DNA of 64,000 nt from Kitasatospora sp. A2-31 (GTDB taxonomy: Bacteria; Actinomycetota; Actinomycetes; Streptomycetales; Streptomycetaceae). Shown here one piece after another: positions 7,807 through 17,239 of the stretch. Position 1 is the first letter of the stretch; every line of letters begins with the position of its first letter. Made by a program: the position numbers and the translations under genes. Where the stretch lies: the NCBI RefSeq assembly GCF_022288725.1, contig NZ_JAKNTA010000002.1:718404-782403 (forward strand). The letters run 5' to 3'. The notes beneath the pieces were generated by a model. The model ran no database searches, was not told the DNA's origin, and worked only from the letters and a program-made list of their open reading frames with translations.

Positions 7807-10800
7807 ATGGCATCCAGGGGCTGGCAGTTCTGGGTGGACCGGGGCGGGACCTTCACCGACGTCGTGGCCCTGGCGCCGGACGGCCGGCTGACCACGCACA
7901 AGCTGCTCTCGCACGATCCGGCCCGCTACCACGATCCCGCCGTGGCGGGCATCCGGGCGCTGCTGCCGCCCGACGCGGATGTCGGAACGGACGTCGAAGC
8001 GGTCCGGATGGGCACCACGGTGGCGACGAACGCCCTGCTGGAGCGCACGGGCGAGCCGACCGTCCTCTGCATCACCCGCGGGTTCGCGGACGCGCTGCGG
8101 ATCGGCTACCAGAACCGGCCGCAGATCTTCGCCCGCGAGATCGTGCTGCCCGAGCCCCTGTACACCCGGGTGGTCGAGGTGGACGAGCGGGTCACCGCCG
8201 ACGGCGAGGTGCTGCGCCCGCCAGACCTGGACCGGCTCGCCGAGGACCTGCGCGACTGTCTGCGCGACGGCGTCCGCTCCGTCGCCGTGGTGTGCCTGCA
8301 CAGCTATCTCCACCCGGCGCACGAGCAGGAGATCGGACACCTCGCCGAGCGGCTCGGCTTCGAACAGGTGTCGTTGTCCAGCGAGGTGAGCCCTCTGATG
8401 AAGGTGGTGCCGCGGGGGGACACGGCTGTGGTCGACGCCTACCTGAATCCCGGTCTGCGCCGTTACGTGCGACAGGTGGCTGACGAGCTCGCCGGGGTCC
8501 GGCTGATGTTCATGCAGTCCAACGGCGGCCTGGCCGAGGCCGGCCACTTCCGGGGCAAGGACGCGATCCTCTCCGGTCCGGCCGGCGGCATCGTGGGCAT
8601 GGTGCGGATGTCGGGGCTGGCCGGGTACGACAGGGTGATCGGCTTCGACATGGGCGGCACGTCCACGGACGTGTCGCACTTCGCCGGTGAGTACGAGCGG
8701 GTGGTGACCACCCAGGTCGCCGGCGTGCGACTGCGGGCGCCGATGCTCGCCATCCACACCGTGGCGGCGGGCGGCGGCTCCGTTCTGCGCTTCGACGGCG
8801 AGCGCCTGCGGGTCGGCCCGGACTCGGCCGGCGCGGATCCCGGCCCGACGTCCTACCGGAACGGCGGGCCGCTGACCGTCACCGACGCCAACCTGCTGCT
8901 CGGCCGGATCCAGGCCGAACACTTCCCGCACGTCTTCGGGCCGGCGGGCGACCAGCCGCTCGACCGGGAGCTGACCGAGCGCCGGTTCTCCGAACTGTCC
9001 GACCGCATCGGCGGCATGTCGGCCGAGGAGGTCGCCGAAGGGTTCCTGCGGATCGCCGTCGGCAACATCGCCAACGCGGTCAAACGCATCTCCGTGCAGC
9101 AGGGTCACGACGTCACCCGCTACGCACTGACCACCTTCGGGGGTGCGGGCGGGCAGCTCGCCTGCCCGGTGGCCGAGGCGCTGGGGATCCGCACCGTACT
9201 CGTCCCGCCGATGGCCGGGGTGCTGTCCGCGCTCGGCATCGGCCTGGCCGACACCACCGTGCTGCGCGAGCACGCGGTCGAACGGCCGCTGTCGGACTCG
9301 GAGATGGGCGACGTACGGGCCAGGGCGGACGAACTGGCCGCAGCCGCAACCCACGAGCTGCTCGACCAGGGTGTCCCTGAGGACCGGATCCGGCTGACCC
9401 GGCGGGCGCGGCTGCGTTACCAGGGCACCGACACCACGATCGGCGTCGCGCTGGGCGACCCTGCGGACATGCGGGAGGAGTTCGAGAGGCGGCACCGGGC
9501 CACGTACTCCTTCCTGATGGACCGCCCGCTCGTGATCGAGGCCCTCGCCGTCGAGGGAACCGGGCTCACCGAGCAGCCCGGACTCGACGCCCTCTTCCCG
9601 GAGGCCGGGCGACCCGCGCGGCCTGCCACGGTGTCCCTCCGCACCGGCGGCGAGTGGCGCCGGGTCCCGCTGCTGGAACGCGAGTCGATGCGGGCGGAGG
9701 CCACCGTCACCGGCCCTGCCGTGATCGCCGAGGCCAACGCCACCACCGTCGTGGACGACGGCTGGCAGGCGACGGTCACCTCCGCCGGGCACCTCCTCGT
9801 CGAACGGCTCCGGGCCCCGGTCGAGGAGGCGGTCCCCACCGCCGCCGACCCCGTTCTCCTGGAGGTCTTCAACAACCTCTTCACCGCCATCGCCCAACAG
9901 ATGGGCGCCCGGTTGGAGTCCACCGCCCAGTCGGTCAACATCAAGGAGCGGTTGGACTTCTCCTGCGCCCTCTTCGACCCGGACGGAAACCTCGTCGCCA
10001 ACGCCCCGCACATCCCGGTGCACCTGGGATCGATGGGCACCACCGTCAAGGAGGTGATCCGCCGCCGCGGCCCGAAGCTGCGCCCCGGCGACACCTACGC
10101 GGTCAACGACCCCTACCACGGCGGCACGCACCTGCCCGACATCACCGTGGTGACGCCGGTCTTCGACCCAGACGGGCGGGACGTCCTCTTCTTCGTCGCC
10201 TCCCGCGGCCACCACGCCGAGATCGGCGGCATCACCCCCGGTTCGATGCCCGCCGGCAGCCGGACCATCCACGAGGAGGGCGTGCTCCTCGACGACTGGC
10301 CCCTGGTGGTGGACGGGCGACTTCGGGAGGCGGAGACCCTACGACTGCTCACCGGGGCGCCGTACCCCTCCCGCGACCCGGACACCAACCTCGCCGACCT
10401 GCGCGCCCAGATCGCCGCCAACCGCAAGGGCGTCGACGAGGTGAACGCGATGATCGACCACTTCGGCCTCGACGTCGTCCAGGCCTACATGCGCCACGTC
10501 CAGGACAACGCCGAGCAGGCCGTCCGGCGGGCCATCGACGGCCTCACCGGCGGCGCCTACCGCTACGAGACCGACTCCGGCGCCGTGATCGCCGTCGAGG
10601 TCCGGGTCGACCGCGGACAGCGCACCGCCACCGTCGACTTCACCGGCACCTCACCCCAGCTCGACAGCAACCTCAACGCCCCCTCCGCCGTCGTCACCGC
10701 CGCCGTGCTGTACGTCTTCCGCACCCTCGTCGCCGAGGACATCCCGCTCAACGACGGCTGCCTGCGCCCACTGCGGATCGTCGTGCCGCCCGGCTCGATG

Positions 10801-11376
10801 CTCGACCCGGCCTACCCGGCCGCCGTCGCCGCCGGCAACGTCGAGACCTCCCAGGCCATCACCGGCGCCCTCTACGCCGCGCTCGGCGTCCAGGCCGAGG
10901 GGTCGGGCACGATGAACAACCTCAGCTTCGGCAACGAGCACCACCAGTACTACGAGACCATCGCCTCGGGCTCCGGCGCAGGGCCGGGCTTCCATGGAGC
11001 CGACGTCGTGCAGACCCACATGACCAACTCCCGCCTGACCGATCCCGAGGTCCTGGAGTGGCGCCTGCCCGTGCTCGTCGAGGAGTTCGCCGTCCGCCCG
11101 GGCAGTGGCGGCCACGGCCACCGGCACGGCGGCGACGGTGCGCTGCGCCGGCTGCGCTTCCGCGAGCCGATGACCGTCAGCATCCTGTCCGGCCACCGCC
11201 GCGTCCCCCCGTACGGCCTGGCCGGCGGCTCACCGGGAGCGCTCGGGGGCAACCGCGTCCTGCGCCGCGACGGCACCACCGAGGCCCTGCCCGGCTGCGG
11301 CAGCGCCGATCTCGAGGCCGGCGACGTCCTCGAGATCCGCACCCCCGGAGGCGGCGGCTACGGGAGCCCGTCGTGA
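7807..11376 (+). CDS. 5-oxoprolinase / hydantoinase, fused HyuA-HyuB type
   Basis: This 1189-residue enzyme has the HyuA half first ([19 protein letters not shown] near the N-terminus; [14 protein letters not shown] in the ATP-binding core) and the HyuB half after about residue 670 ([26 protein letters not shown] at the end). Length and order match ATP-dependent 5-oxoprolinase (OplAH), which opens 5-oxoproline to glutamate; hydantoinase or acetone-carboxylase-like substrates cannot be excluded. The start ATG 7807 follows GGAGGGAGCC; the open frame upstream lacks a ribosome site. Other glutathione-cycle genes are not nearby. The protein is cytoplasmic. Confidence 0.9.
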   Translation: MASRGWQFWVDRGGTFTDVVALAPDGRLTTHKLLSHDPARYHDPAVAGIRALLPPDADVGTDVEAVRMGTTVATNALLERTGEPTVLCITRGFADALRIGYQNRPQIFAREIVLPEPLYTRVVEVDERVTADGEVLRPPDLDRLAEDLRDCLRDGVRSVAVVCLHSYLHPAHEQEIGHLAERLGFEQVSLSSEVSPLMKVVPRGDTAVVDAYLNPGLRRYVRQVADELAGVRLMFMQSNGGLAEAGHFRGKDAILSGPAGGIVGMVRMSGLAGYDRVIGFDMGGTSTDVSHFAGEYERVVTTQVAGVRLRAPMLAIHTVAAGGGSVLRFDGERLRVGPDSAGADPGPTSYRNGGPLTVTDANLLLGRIQAEHFPHVFGPAGDQPLDRELTERRFSELSDRIGGMSAEEVAEGFLRIAVGNIANAVKRISVQQGHDVTRYALTTFGGAGGQLACPVAEALGIRTVLVPPMAGVLSALGIGLADTTVLREHAVERPLSDSEMGDVRARADELAAAATHELLDQGVPEDRIRLTRRARLRYQGTDTTIGVALGDPADMREEFERRHRATYSFLMDRPLVIEALAVEGTGLTEQPGLDALFPEAGRPARPATVSLRTGGEWRRVPLLERESMRAEATVTGPAVIAEANATTVVDDGWQATVTSAGHLLVERLRAPVEEAVPTAADPVLLEVFNNLFTAIAQQMGARLESTAQSVNIKERLDFSCALFDPDGNLVANAPHIPVHLGSMGTTVKEVIRRRGPKLRPGDTYAVNDPYHGGTHLPDITVVTPVFDPDGRDVLFFVASRGHHAEIGGITPGSMPAGSRTIHEEGVLLDDWPLVVDGRLREAETLRLLTGAPYPSRDPDTNLADLRAQIAANRKGVDEVNAMIDHFGLDVVQAYMRHVQDNAEQAVRRAIDGLTGGAYRYETDSGAVIAVEVRVDRGQRTATVDFTGTSPQLDSNLNAPSAVVTAAVLYVFRTLVAEDIPLNDGCLRPLRIVVPPGSMLDPAYPAAVAAGNVETSQAITGALYAALGVQAEGSGTMNNLSFGNEHHQYYETIASGSGAGPGFHGADVVQTHMTNSRLTDPEVLEWRLPVLVEEFAVRPGSGGHGHRHGGDGALRRLRFREPMTVSILSGHRRVPPYGLAGGSPGALGGNRVLRRDGTTEALPGCGSADLEAGDVLEIRTPGGGGYGSPS

Positions 11377-11692
11377 CCCCGTCCGGTCCCACATGCGGAC
11401 CGCGAGGTCCGGCCCGATCCGGGTGAGCGGCAGGCCGCTCCGCTCCTGAGGACGCCGGCGCCGGTCCGTCGTCGTGGACGGCTCTCCGCCGGCTCCACCG
11501 GCGGCCCGGAAGACGGGTTCCTCGCTCCCGGCCGGGGCCGAACGGCCCAGGACGCGGTGACCGACAGGGCCGGTACCCCGGGGGCGAACGCCCCCGCGCG
11601 CGACCGCCCGTCCGGAGGGACAGTGGCATGGACGGAGTCCTCGGCGTGTCCGGCGCCGCGAGGGCACCCTGCGAGCGCGCCCGGAGGCAGCC
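11377..11692. other. Intergenic region upstream of PEP synthase
   Basis: I see no gene. It contains GGACCGCGAGGTCC just after the oxoprolinase stop (11397-11410), a small inverted repeat GAGCGGC/GCCGCTC near 11424, and a perfect GGGCCG-AA-CGGCCC palindrome at 11535-11548. Confidence 0.7.
11535..11548. promoter_or_regulatory. Palindromic operator candidate GGGCCGAACGGCCC
   Basis: This perfect palindrome, with the same arms as the site at 5098, lies about 145 bases before the PEP synthase start. Recurrence of the same arms with a free 2-base centre argues for a bound dimeric regulator. Confidence 0.5.
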
Positions 11693-14056
11693 ATGCGCCG
11701 CGTCATCCGTTTCCGCGACCTCGGCCGGGAGGACGTCGGCCTGGTCGGAGGCAAGAACGCCTCGCTGGGCGAGCTGATCACCGCGCTGGGCCCCGCCGGG
11801 ATCCGCGTGCCGGACGGCTTCGCCACCACCGCCGACGCCTACCGCGAGCTGCTCGACACCGGAGGCCTGCGCGAGCGGATCGCCGAACACGTCGGCCGGC
11901 TTCACGAGGGCGCCCCGCTGCCCGGGGTCGGCGCGGCGATCCGGTCCGCCGTGCTGGCCACTCCGCTGCCCGCCGCCCTCGAACGAGACGTCCTGGAGGC
12001 GTACGGCCACCTCGCACGCGGGGCCGGGCGGACGGACCCGGACGTGGCGGTGCGCAGCAGTGCCACCGCCGAGGACCTGCCGGAGGCGAGCTTCGCGGGG
12101 CAGCAGGAGACGTTCCTGAACGTCCGGGGGCCCGCCGCCCTGCTGGACGCATGTCGGCGCTGCTTCGCCTCGCTGTTCACCGACCGGGCGATCGACTACC
12201 GCGAGCGGATGGGCTTCGACCACCTCTCCCTCGCGCTGTCGGTCGGCGTCCAGCTGATGGTGCGCTCGGACCTCGCGGGCGCGGGGGTGGTGTTCACCCT
12301 GGACACCGAGACCGGGTTCCCCGGCGTGGTGGTCGTCAGTGCCGCGTGGGGGCTCGGCGAGACCGTGGTGAGCGGCCAGGTGGACCCGGACGAGTACACG
12401 GTGTTCAAACCGGTGCTCAAGGACCACCGCCTCGACCCCGTGGTCCAGGTGCAGCTCGGCGCGAAGCGCCGCAAGGCCGTGTACGGCGAGGACGGCTCGA
12501 CCACGACCGTCGACACCGACGCCGACGAGCGGGCCCGTCCGGTGCTCGGGCAGGGCGACATCCGCACGCTGGCCGAGTGGGCGGTGGCCGTCGAGGAGCA
12601 CTACGGCTGCCCGATGGACCTGGAGTGGGCCAAGGACGGCATCACCGGAGGGCTCTTCCTCGTCCAGGCCAGACCGGAGACGGTGCAGTCCCGCCGGCAT
12701 GGCGAGGTGCTGCGGCGCTTCCAGCTGACCGGCACGGGCGAGCGGCTGGTGGACGGGATCGCCGTCGGCGAGGCGATCGGGGCCGGACCGGTGTGCGCGC
12801 TGGCCGAGCCGGTGGGTCTCGAACGCTTCCCGCAGGGCGCCGTCCTGGTCACCGGCATCACCGACCCCGACTGGGAGCCGCTGATGAAGCGGGCCTCCGC
12901 GATCGTCACCGACCACGGCGGCCGTACCTCGCACGCGGCGATCGTCAGTCGCGAGCTGGGCGTGCCGGCGCTGGTCGGCACCGGTACGGCGACCGAGGTG
13001 CTCACCGACGGGCAGGAGGTCACGGTCTCCTGCGCCGAGGGTGCGGAGGGGCACGTCTACCGGGGTCCCGTCGCCTACGAGGCCACCGAGACCGACCTCG
13101 GCTCGCTGCCGACCACCCGCACCAAGGTGATGCTCAACCTGGCCGACCCCGGCGCCGCGTTCCGCTGGTGGCGCCTGCCGGCGGACGGCGTCGGCCTGGC
13201 CCGCACCGAGTTCGTGGTCGCCCACCAGGTGCGCGTCCACCCGATGGCCCTGCTCCACCCCGAGCGGCTGTCCGCAGGGGACCGGCGGCTCGTCGAGGAA
13301 CTGACCTACGGTTACCCGGACCGGGCCGACTACTTCGTCGACCGCTTCGCCCACGGCGTCGCCCGGATCGCCGCCTCCCGCTGGCCGGACCCGGTCGTGG
13401 TGCGCACCAGCGACTTCAAGACCAACGAGTACGCCAGGCTCGTCGGCGGCGCACCCTTCGAGCCGGTGGAGGCCAACCCGATGATCGGCTGGCGCGGGGC
13501 CAGCCGCTACTACGACCCCGGCTACCGTGAGGGCTTCGCCCTCGAATGCCGGGCACTGCGCCGGGCGCGGGACGAGCTCGGGCTGACCAACGTGGTCGTG
13601 ATGATCCCCTTCTGCCGCACCCCGGAGGAGGCCGACCGGGTCCTCGCGGTGATGGCCGACAACGGGCTGACGCGCGGTGCGAACGGCCTGCGGGTCTACG
13701 TGATGGCGGAGATCCCGTCGAACGTCCTGCTCGCCGACCGGTTCGCCGAGCGCTTCGACGGGTTCTCGATCGGCAGCAACGACCTCACCCAGCTCACCCT
13801 CGGCATCGACCGCGACTCCGGCCTGCTCGCCCACGTCTTCGACGAGCGGAACCCGGCCGTCACGAAGAGCATCGAGTCCCTGATCGCCGCCGCCCACGCG
13901 GCCGGCCGCCGCGTCGGCCTGTGCGGTCAGCGCCCGAGCAACGACCCCGACTTCACCCGCTTCCTGGTCCGGGCCGGGATCGACTCGATCTCCGTCACCC
14001 CCGACAGCTTCCCCGCCGTCAAGTGTGCCGTGGCGGAAGCCGAGCGGGAAGGGTGA
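11693..14056 (+). CDS. ppsA: Phosphoenolpyruvate synthase
   Basis: This 787-residue enzyme converts pyruvate and ATP to PEP, AMP and phosphate. The nucleotide-binding domain comes first (LVGGKNASLGELITAL; AVRSSATAEDLPEASFAGQQETFLN), then the swivelling phosphohistidine domain (GGRTSHAAIVSRELG, phosphorylated His at about residue 414), then the TIM-barrel PEP-binding domain with the active-site cysteine in GLCGQRPSN (about residue 744). The length matches E. coli PpsA (792). The start ATG 11693 is preceded by GGAGGCAGCC. A single open frame with all catalytic residues suggests an active enzyme. Its place among CBS, alcohol dehydrogenase and acyl-CoA synthetase genes recalls the Streptomyces dormancy island, which also carries PEP/pyruvate enzymes. 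Confidence 0.95.
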   Translation: MRRVIRFRDLGREDVGLVGGKNASLGELITALGPAGIRVPDGFATTADAYRELLDTGGLRERIAEHVGRLHEGAPLPGVGAAIRSAVLATPLPAALERDVLEAYGHLARGAGRTDPDVAVRSSATAEDLPEASFAGQQETFLNVRGPAALLDACRRCFASLFTDRAIDYRERMGFDHLSLALSVGVQLMVRSDLAGAGVVFTLDTETGFPGVVVVSAAWGLGETVVSGQVDPDEYTVFKPVLKDHRLDPVVQVQLGAKRRKAVYGEDGSTTTVDTDADERARPVLGQGDIRTLAEWAVAVEEHYGCPMDLEWAKDGITGGLFLVQARPETVQSRRHGEVLRRFQLTGTGERLVDGIAVGEAIGAGPVCALAEPVGLERFPQGAVLVTGITDPDWEPLMKRASAIVTDHGGRTSHAAIVSRELGVPALVGTGTATEVLTDGQEVTVSCAEGAEGHVYRGPVAYEATETDLGSLPTTRTKVMLNLADPGAAFRWWRLPADGVGLARTEFVVAHQVRVHPMALLHPERLSAGDRRLVEELTYGYPDRADYFVDRFAHGVARIAASRWPDPVVVRTSDFKTNEYARLVGGAPFEPVEANPMIGWRGASRYYDPGYREGFALECRALRRARDELGLTNVVVMIPFCRTPEEADRVLAVMADNGLTRGANGLRVYVMAEIPSNVLLADRFAERFDGFSIGSNDLTQLTLGIDRDSGLLAHVFDERNPAVTKSIESLIAAAHAAGRRVGLCGQRPSNDPDFTRFLVRAGIDSISVTPDSFPAVKCAVAEAEREG

Positions 14057-14137
14057 CCACCGGCCGTACGAAGGTCGCCGGCAGTGCCACTTTGACCCGG
14101 CCGGCTCGACGGACGGGGGGACGATCAGGAGGCAGCG

Positions 14138-15175
14138 ATGAACACGGCGGGACCCGTACCGGAGGCGACCGAGGGCTGGGTGGTGGACCACCCCGGGCCG
14201 ATCGGGGCGCACCCGGCACCGCTGGCGTGGGAACGGCGTCCACTGGTCGAACCCGGGCCGCACGAGATCCTGTTGGAGGTGGAGGCCTGCGGCGTCTGCC
14301 GCACCGACCTCCACCTCGCGGAGGGGGACCTCCGCCCCCGGCTCACCCGGTGCACGCCCGGACACGAAGTGGTCGGGCGCGTACGGGCGGCAGGCACGGC
14401 GGTCGAAGGGTTCACCGTCGGGGACCGGGCCGGGGTGGCCTGGCTGGCCGGTACCTGCGGCCGCTGCGCCTACTGCCGGAGCGGGCGGGAGAACCTCTGC
14501 CCCGATTCGCGGTACACCGGCTGGGACCGGCACGGCGGTTACGCCGGGCACGTGACGGCCGACGCCCGCTTCGCCTACCCGCTGCCCGAAGGCCTGCCTG
14601 CCGAGGAACTCGCCCCGCTGCTCTGTGCCGGGATCATCGGCTACCGGGCCCTGGAGCGGGCCGACCTGCCGGTGGGCGGGCTCCTGGGCATCTACGGATT
14701 CGGCGCGTCCGCCCACCTGACCGCCCAGATCGCCCTCGCCCGGGGCGCCCGCGTGCACGTGTTCACCCGCGGTGCGAACGCACGGCACCTGGCACTGGAG
14801 CTCGGCGCCGGTTTCGCCGGTGACTCGTTCGACCCGCCCCCGGCACCGCTGGACGCCGCCGTCCTCTTCGCCCCGGTCGGCGAACTGGTGCCCGTGGCCC
14901 TTGCCGCCCTGGACCGCGGCGGCACGCTCGCCGTCGCCGGCATCCACCTCAGCGACATCCCGGCGCTGAACTACCAGCAGCACCTGTTCCAGGAGCGCAC
15001 GCTGCGCAGCGTCACCGCCAACACCCGGGCCGACGGTCTGGCGTTCCTCGCGGAGGCGGCCCGCACCCGCCCGCTGGTCCACGTGACCCGCTACCCCCTG
15101 CGAGATGCGGACCAGGCCCTCGCGGACCTCGCCGCCGACCGCGTGACGGGAGTCGCGGTGCTCGTCCCGGAGTAG
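14138..15175 (+). CDS. Zinc-dependent alcohol dehydrogenase
   Basis: This 345-residue medium-chain dehydrogenase has catalytic-zinc ligands in [10 protein letters not shown] and GHEVVG, a complete structural-zinc lobe [15 protein letters not shown], and a nucleotide-binding fold around [24 protein letters not shown]. The class oxidises alcohols or reduces aldehydes with NAD(P)H in the cytoplasm. The central Rossmann motif reads GIYGFGASA instead of the common GxGGxG form, as in the bacterial AdhA/zinc-binding subfamily. The start follows AGGAGGCAGCG. It lies about 80 bases downstream of ppsA on the same strand and may share its transcript. Confidence 0.92.
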   Translation: MNTAGPVPEATEGWVVDHPGPIGAHPAPLAWERRPLVEPGPHEILLEVEACGVCRTDLHLAEGDLRPRLTRCTPGHEVVGRVRAAGTAVEGFTVGDRAGVAWLAGTCGRCAYCRSGRENLCPDSRYTGWDRHGGYAGHVTADARFAYPLPEGLPAEELAPLLCAGIIGYRALERADLPVGGLLGIYGFGASAHLTAQIALARGARVHVFTRGANARHLALELGAGFAGDSFDPPPAPLDAAVLFAPVGELVPVALAALDRGGTLAVAGIHLSDIPALNYQQHLFQERTLRSVTANTRADGLAFLAEAARTRPLVHVTRYPLRDADQALADLAADRVTGVAVLVPE

Positions 15176-15362
15176 CGCAGTAGCGCAGTAACGGCATAGC
15201 GGGCCGGCGGAGCCGTGGAACTCCGCCGCCGCGGGGCAACGACCGCGCCACCCGGGGGACGAAGGAGCGGCAGTGTTCTGGCCCCTCGACCCCGGAGGAG
15301 CTCTCCGGTGCGGTCCTTCCCGGGCCCGGGCGTGTGGCGCTCGCGAGCCCGCGCCTTCCGCC

Positions 15363-16010
15363 CTACGTCGAGGCCATGACGCCTGGCCGGGCAAGCTGTT
15401 CCGCGGCGGTCCTGACGGCGTGGAGCGTGCCACGCAGGACGACGCCGACGCCGGGGGAGACGAGCGCCCAGTAGCGGCCGAAGCGGGTGTCGGACACGGG
15501 GTCGGTGCAGGCGGTCCGGGCCTCGTAGGTGAGCAGGGAGCGGTGGGTGCCGTAGGGGTGGACGACGAGAGCGGCCGCCATCTTCGCCCAGTCGGGCTCG
15601 TCGAAGCGCGTGAACTCCTGCGATCCGACCCGCCGCCACTCGATCGAGGCCTGCCAGGGCCTCCCGACCGCCCCGAAGACGAGCTCGCGGCCCGGATTCT
15701 CGCCGAGGGCCACCCAGGGCTGGTCGCCCCAGGGTTCCCCGGGGGTGTCGAAGAGGTCGGCCACCCGCAGCGTCGGCGGGGTCGGTTCGGCTCGGCCACG
15801 GAGCCGGTCCGGCAGTCCGCGTGCCCACATGGCCGCGTTGAGGAGCGGCGAGTGGACGGTGAGCAGGTCCAGGCTCCGGGCGGCCTCGTAGGTGACGGGC
15901 GGTGGGGCGGCGATCGCCACGCTCTCCAGACGGGAGTACCCGAACTCGGGCAGCACCCCGTCCAGGAGCAGCTGCGCACCAGGGGGATCGGCGGTCGAGT
16001 CGGCGCACAT
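15363..16010 (-). CDS. Unrecognised soluble protein, possibly SRPBCC-like
   Basis: The 215-residue protein begins MCADSTADPPGAQLLLDGV. I do not recognise a named family. The pattern VAIAAPPPVTYEAARSLDLL, then alternating beta segments and TDTRFGRYWALVSPGVGVV near the end, is what one sees in START/SRPBCC-type ligand-binding proteins, and the next gene upstream is clearly SRPBCC-like. No signal peptide or membrane helix is present. ATG 16010 was chosen because GGAGG lies 5 bases before it; the open frame runs 16 codons further upstream without a ribosome site. A 28-base gap to the upstream gene suggests co-transcription. Confidence 0.7.
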   Translation of the reverse strand: MCADSTADPPGAQLLLDGVLPEFGYSRLESVAIAAPPPVTYEAARSLDLLTVHSPLLNAAMWARGLPDRLRGRAEPTPPTLRVADLFDTPGEPWGDQPWVALGENPGRELVFGAVGRPWQASIEWRRVGSQEFTRFDEPDWAKMAAALVVHPYGTHRSLLTYEARTACTDPVSDTRFGRYWALVSPGVGVVLRGTLHAVRTAAEQLARPGVMAST

Positions 16011-16038
16011 GGCGGCCTCCGGGGTTGTGCGGGCGTGG

Positions 16039-16731
16039 TCAGGCGGGCGTGCGGTCACGGGCGGGGTCGAGCCGCGTTCGCAGGTTGTGGAACTGGCGGA
16101 CCTGCATGATGAGATGCGCGGGTTCGCCGAACAGCAGGGAGAGCAGCCAGGTCAACCGTCGCGGTCTGCTCGAGCCGCGGGTGCGGACCACCAGGCGGGT
16201 CCTGTCACCTGGGGCCGGCCGGAGGTGGAAGCCCCAGACGCCGTCCAGGTAGGCCCGGGGCGGTTGAGCGGACCCGACATCGAAGGAGTGCCCGGAGGGC
16301 AGCTCCAGGCTCGACCTCAGCACCAGCGTCCGCTCGGGTTCCACGAGTGCCACGGTGAACCAGGACCGGCCGTCCGGCGACGCGATCAGCCGCTGCCCCT
16401 CCTCCAGGCTCTGCCACTCGGGCACGATGGCGGTGGCGCTCGGTTCACCCATGCGATCCAGCCGGTCCCAGCTGTACCAGCCGGCCCGGTCGCCTCCCAT
16501 CTGCACCAGCCAGGGCCAGACCTGCTCCGGTGGCGCCGGCAGGGTCGTGGCCATCGTCGAGGAACTCTCGGCATCGGGGACGAGATCATCGCCGGGATAG
16601 CCGCGGGCGACCTCGTCGGGGGTCGCGCCCCAGGTCAGCATCCTCGGTCGCAGGATCAGGCCGTGCAGGGCCAGGGCGACCACGGCGGATGTGACGGCGG
16701 CCGTCCCCAGGGCGATCCGGTGTCCGCTCAT
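16039..16731 (-). CDS. SRPBCC-family membrane-anchored protein
   Basis: The 230-residue protein begins MSGHRIALGTAAVTSAVVALALHGLIL, an N-terminal hydrophobic segment that can anchor it. The rest matches SRPBCC/polyketide-cyclase-like proteins: TLPAPPEQVWPWLVQMG, GWYSWDRLDRMG, VPEWQSLEEGQRL, then WGFHLRPAPGDRTRLVVRTR. Such proteins bind hydrophobic ligands; the specific role is unknown. The upstream ribosome site is weak (GGGAGAG, too far), so the start is set by the hydrophobic N-terminus. It precedes the unrecognised 215-residue gene with 28 bases between. Confidence 0.8.
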   Translation of the reverse strand: MSGHRIALGTAAVTSAVVALALHGLILRPRMLTWGATPDEVARGYPGDDLVPDAESSSTMATTLPAPPEQVWPWLVQMGGDRAGWYSWDRLDRMGEPSATAIVPEWQSLEEGQRLIASPDGRSWFTVALVEPERTLVLRSSLELPSGHSFDVGSAQPPRAYLDGVWGFHLRPAPGDRTRLVVRTRGSSRPRRLTWLLSLLFGEPAHLIMQVRQFHNLRTRLDPARDRTPA

Positions 16732-16975
16732 ACGTCGAGCGTTGCTCTCCCGACCCGGTGACGCCACCGGACGGCGGAACGTCCGTGCCGGGCGCGGTCC
16801 GGGCGCGGCACGTGCCGGCCGTCCCGCGCGAGGCGTCCGCCGGTCGGAGGCGTTCGGCGTGGCCGGTCCCTGCGGGGGATCCGAGCGGGCGTTCCGCGAC
16901 CTCGCGGCCCACAGGGTTCCGCGCCGGGGACCGCGCCACCGTGGGCGAAGCCTGGCCGGCCGGTCGCCGGGCAGC

Positions 16976-17239
16976 TCAGCGCCAGTCGGCCGGACCGCCC
17001 GGCGGGAGGTGCCGCGGCAGGCCGTCGGTCCAGTGCTTGGTGCCGTCGGGCAGGCCGGCGAGGGCCTCGACGCCGGGCTGCCCGGTGACCCAGGAGAGGG
17101 CACGGGCCGGGCCCATGGCGAAGGCCGCGGTGGTCCAGGCGTCGGTACGGGCGACGCCGATGCCCGGGTCGGTGACCAGGGTCAACGAGGCGAGACCGGT
17201 GCGGCCGGCCACTGAGCCGGCCGGGGGCCCACACCGCCT
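16976..17239 (-). pseudogene. apbE: Remnant of FAD:protein FMN transferase (ApbE), C-terminal fragment
   Basis: The frame running leftwards from the photolyase stop encodes GLASLTLVTDPGIGVARTDAWTTAAFAMGP and later VEALAGLPDGTKHW, matching the last fifth of ApbE-type flavin transferases, where a conserved ADAxATAAFxMG block carries metal-binding residues. The flavin-binding body and the LIDPRTGRP-type block that should precede it are absent: the frame reaches the TGA of the photolyase gene after only nine further codons. A GTG at 17212 could in principle start a 78-residue peptide, but it has no ribosome site. I read it as decay or a deletion that joined photolyase to an apbE tail. Confidence 0.6.

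Noticed and set aside
14188..14206. CCGGGCCGATCGGGG as a further copy of the GGGCCG palindrome
   Set aside because: It lies within the alcohol dehydrogenase coding sequence, its right arm does not match, and it is explained by codon choice.
11177..15979. A 1600-codon open frame on the minus strand
   Set aside because: It runs opposite oxoprolinase, PEP synthase and alcohol dehydrogenase, all with intact catalytic motifs. Its translation is Arg/Gly/Pro-rich with no domain and no ribosome site: a GC-bias shadow.
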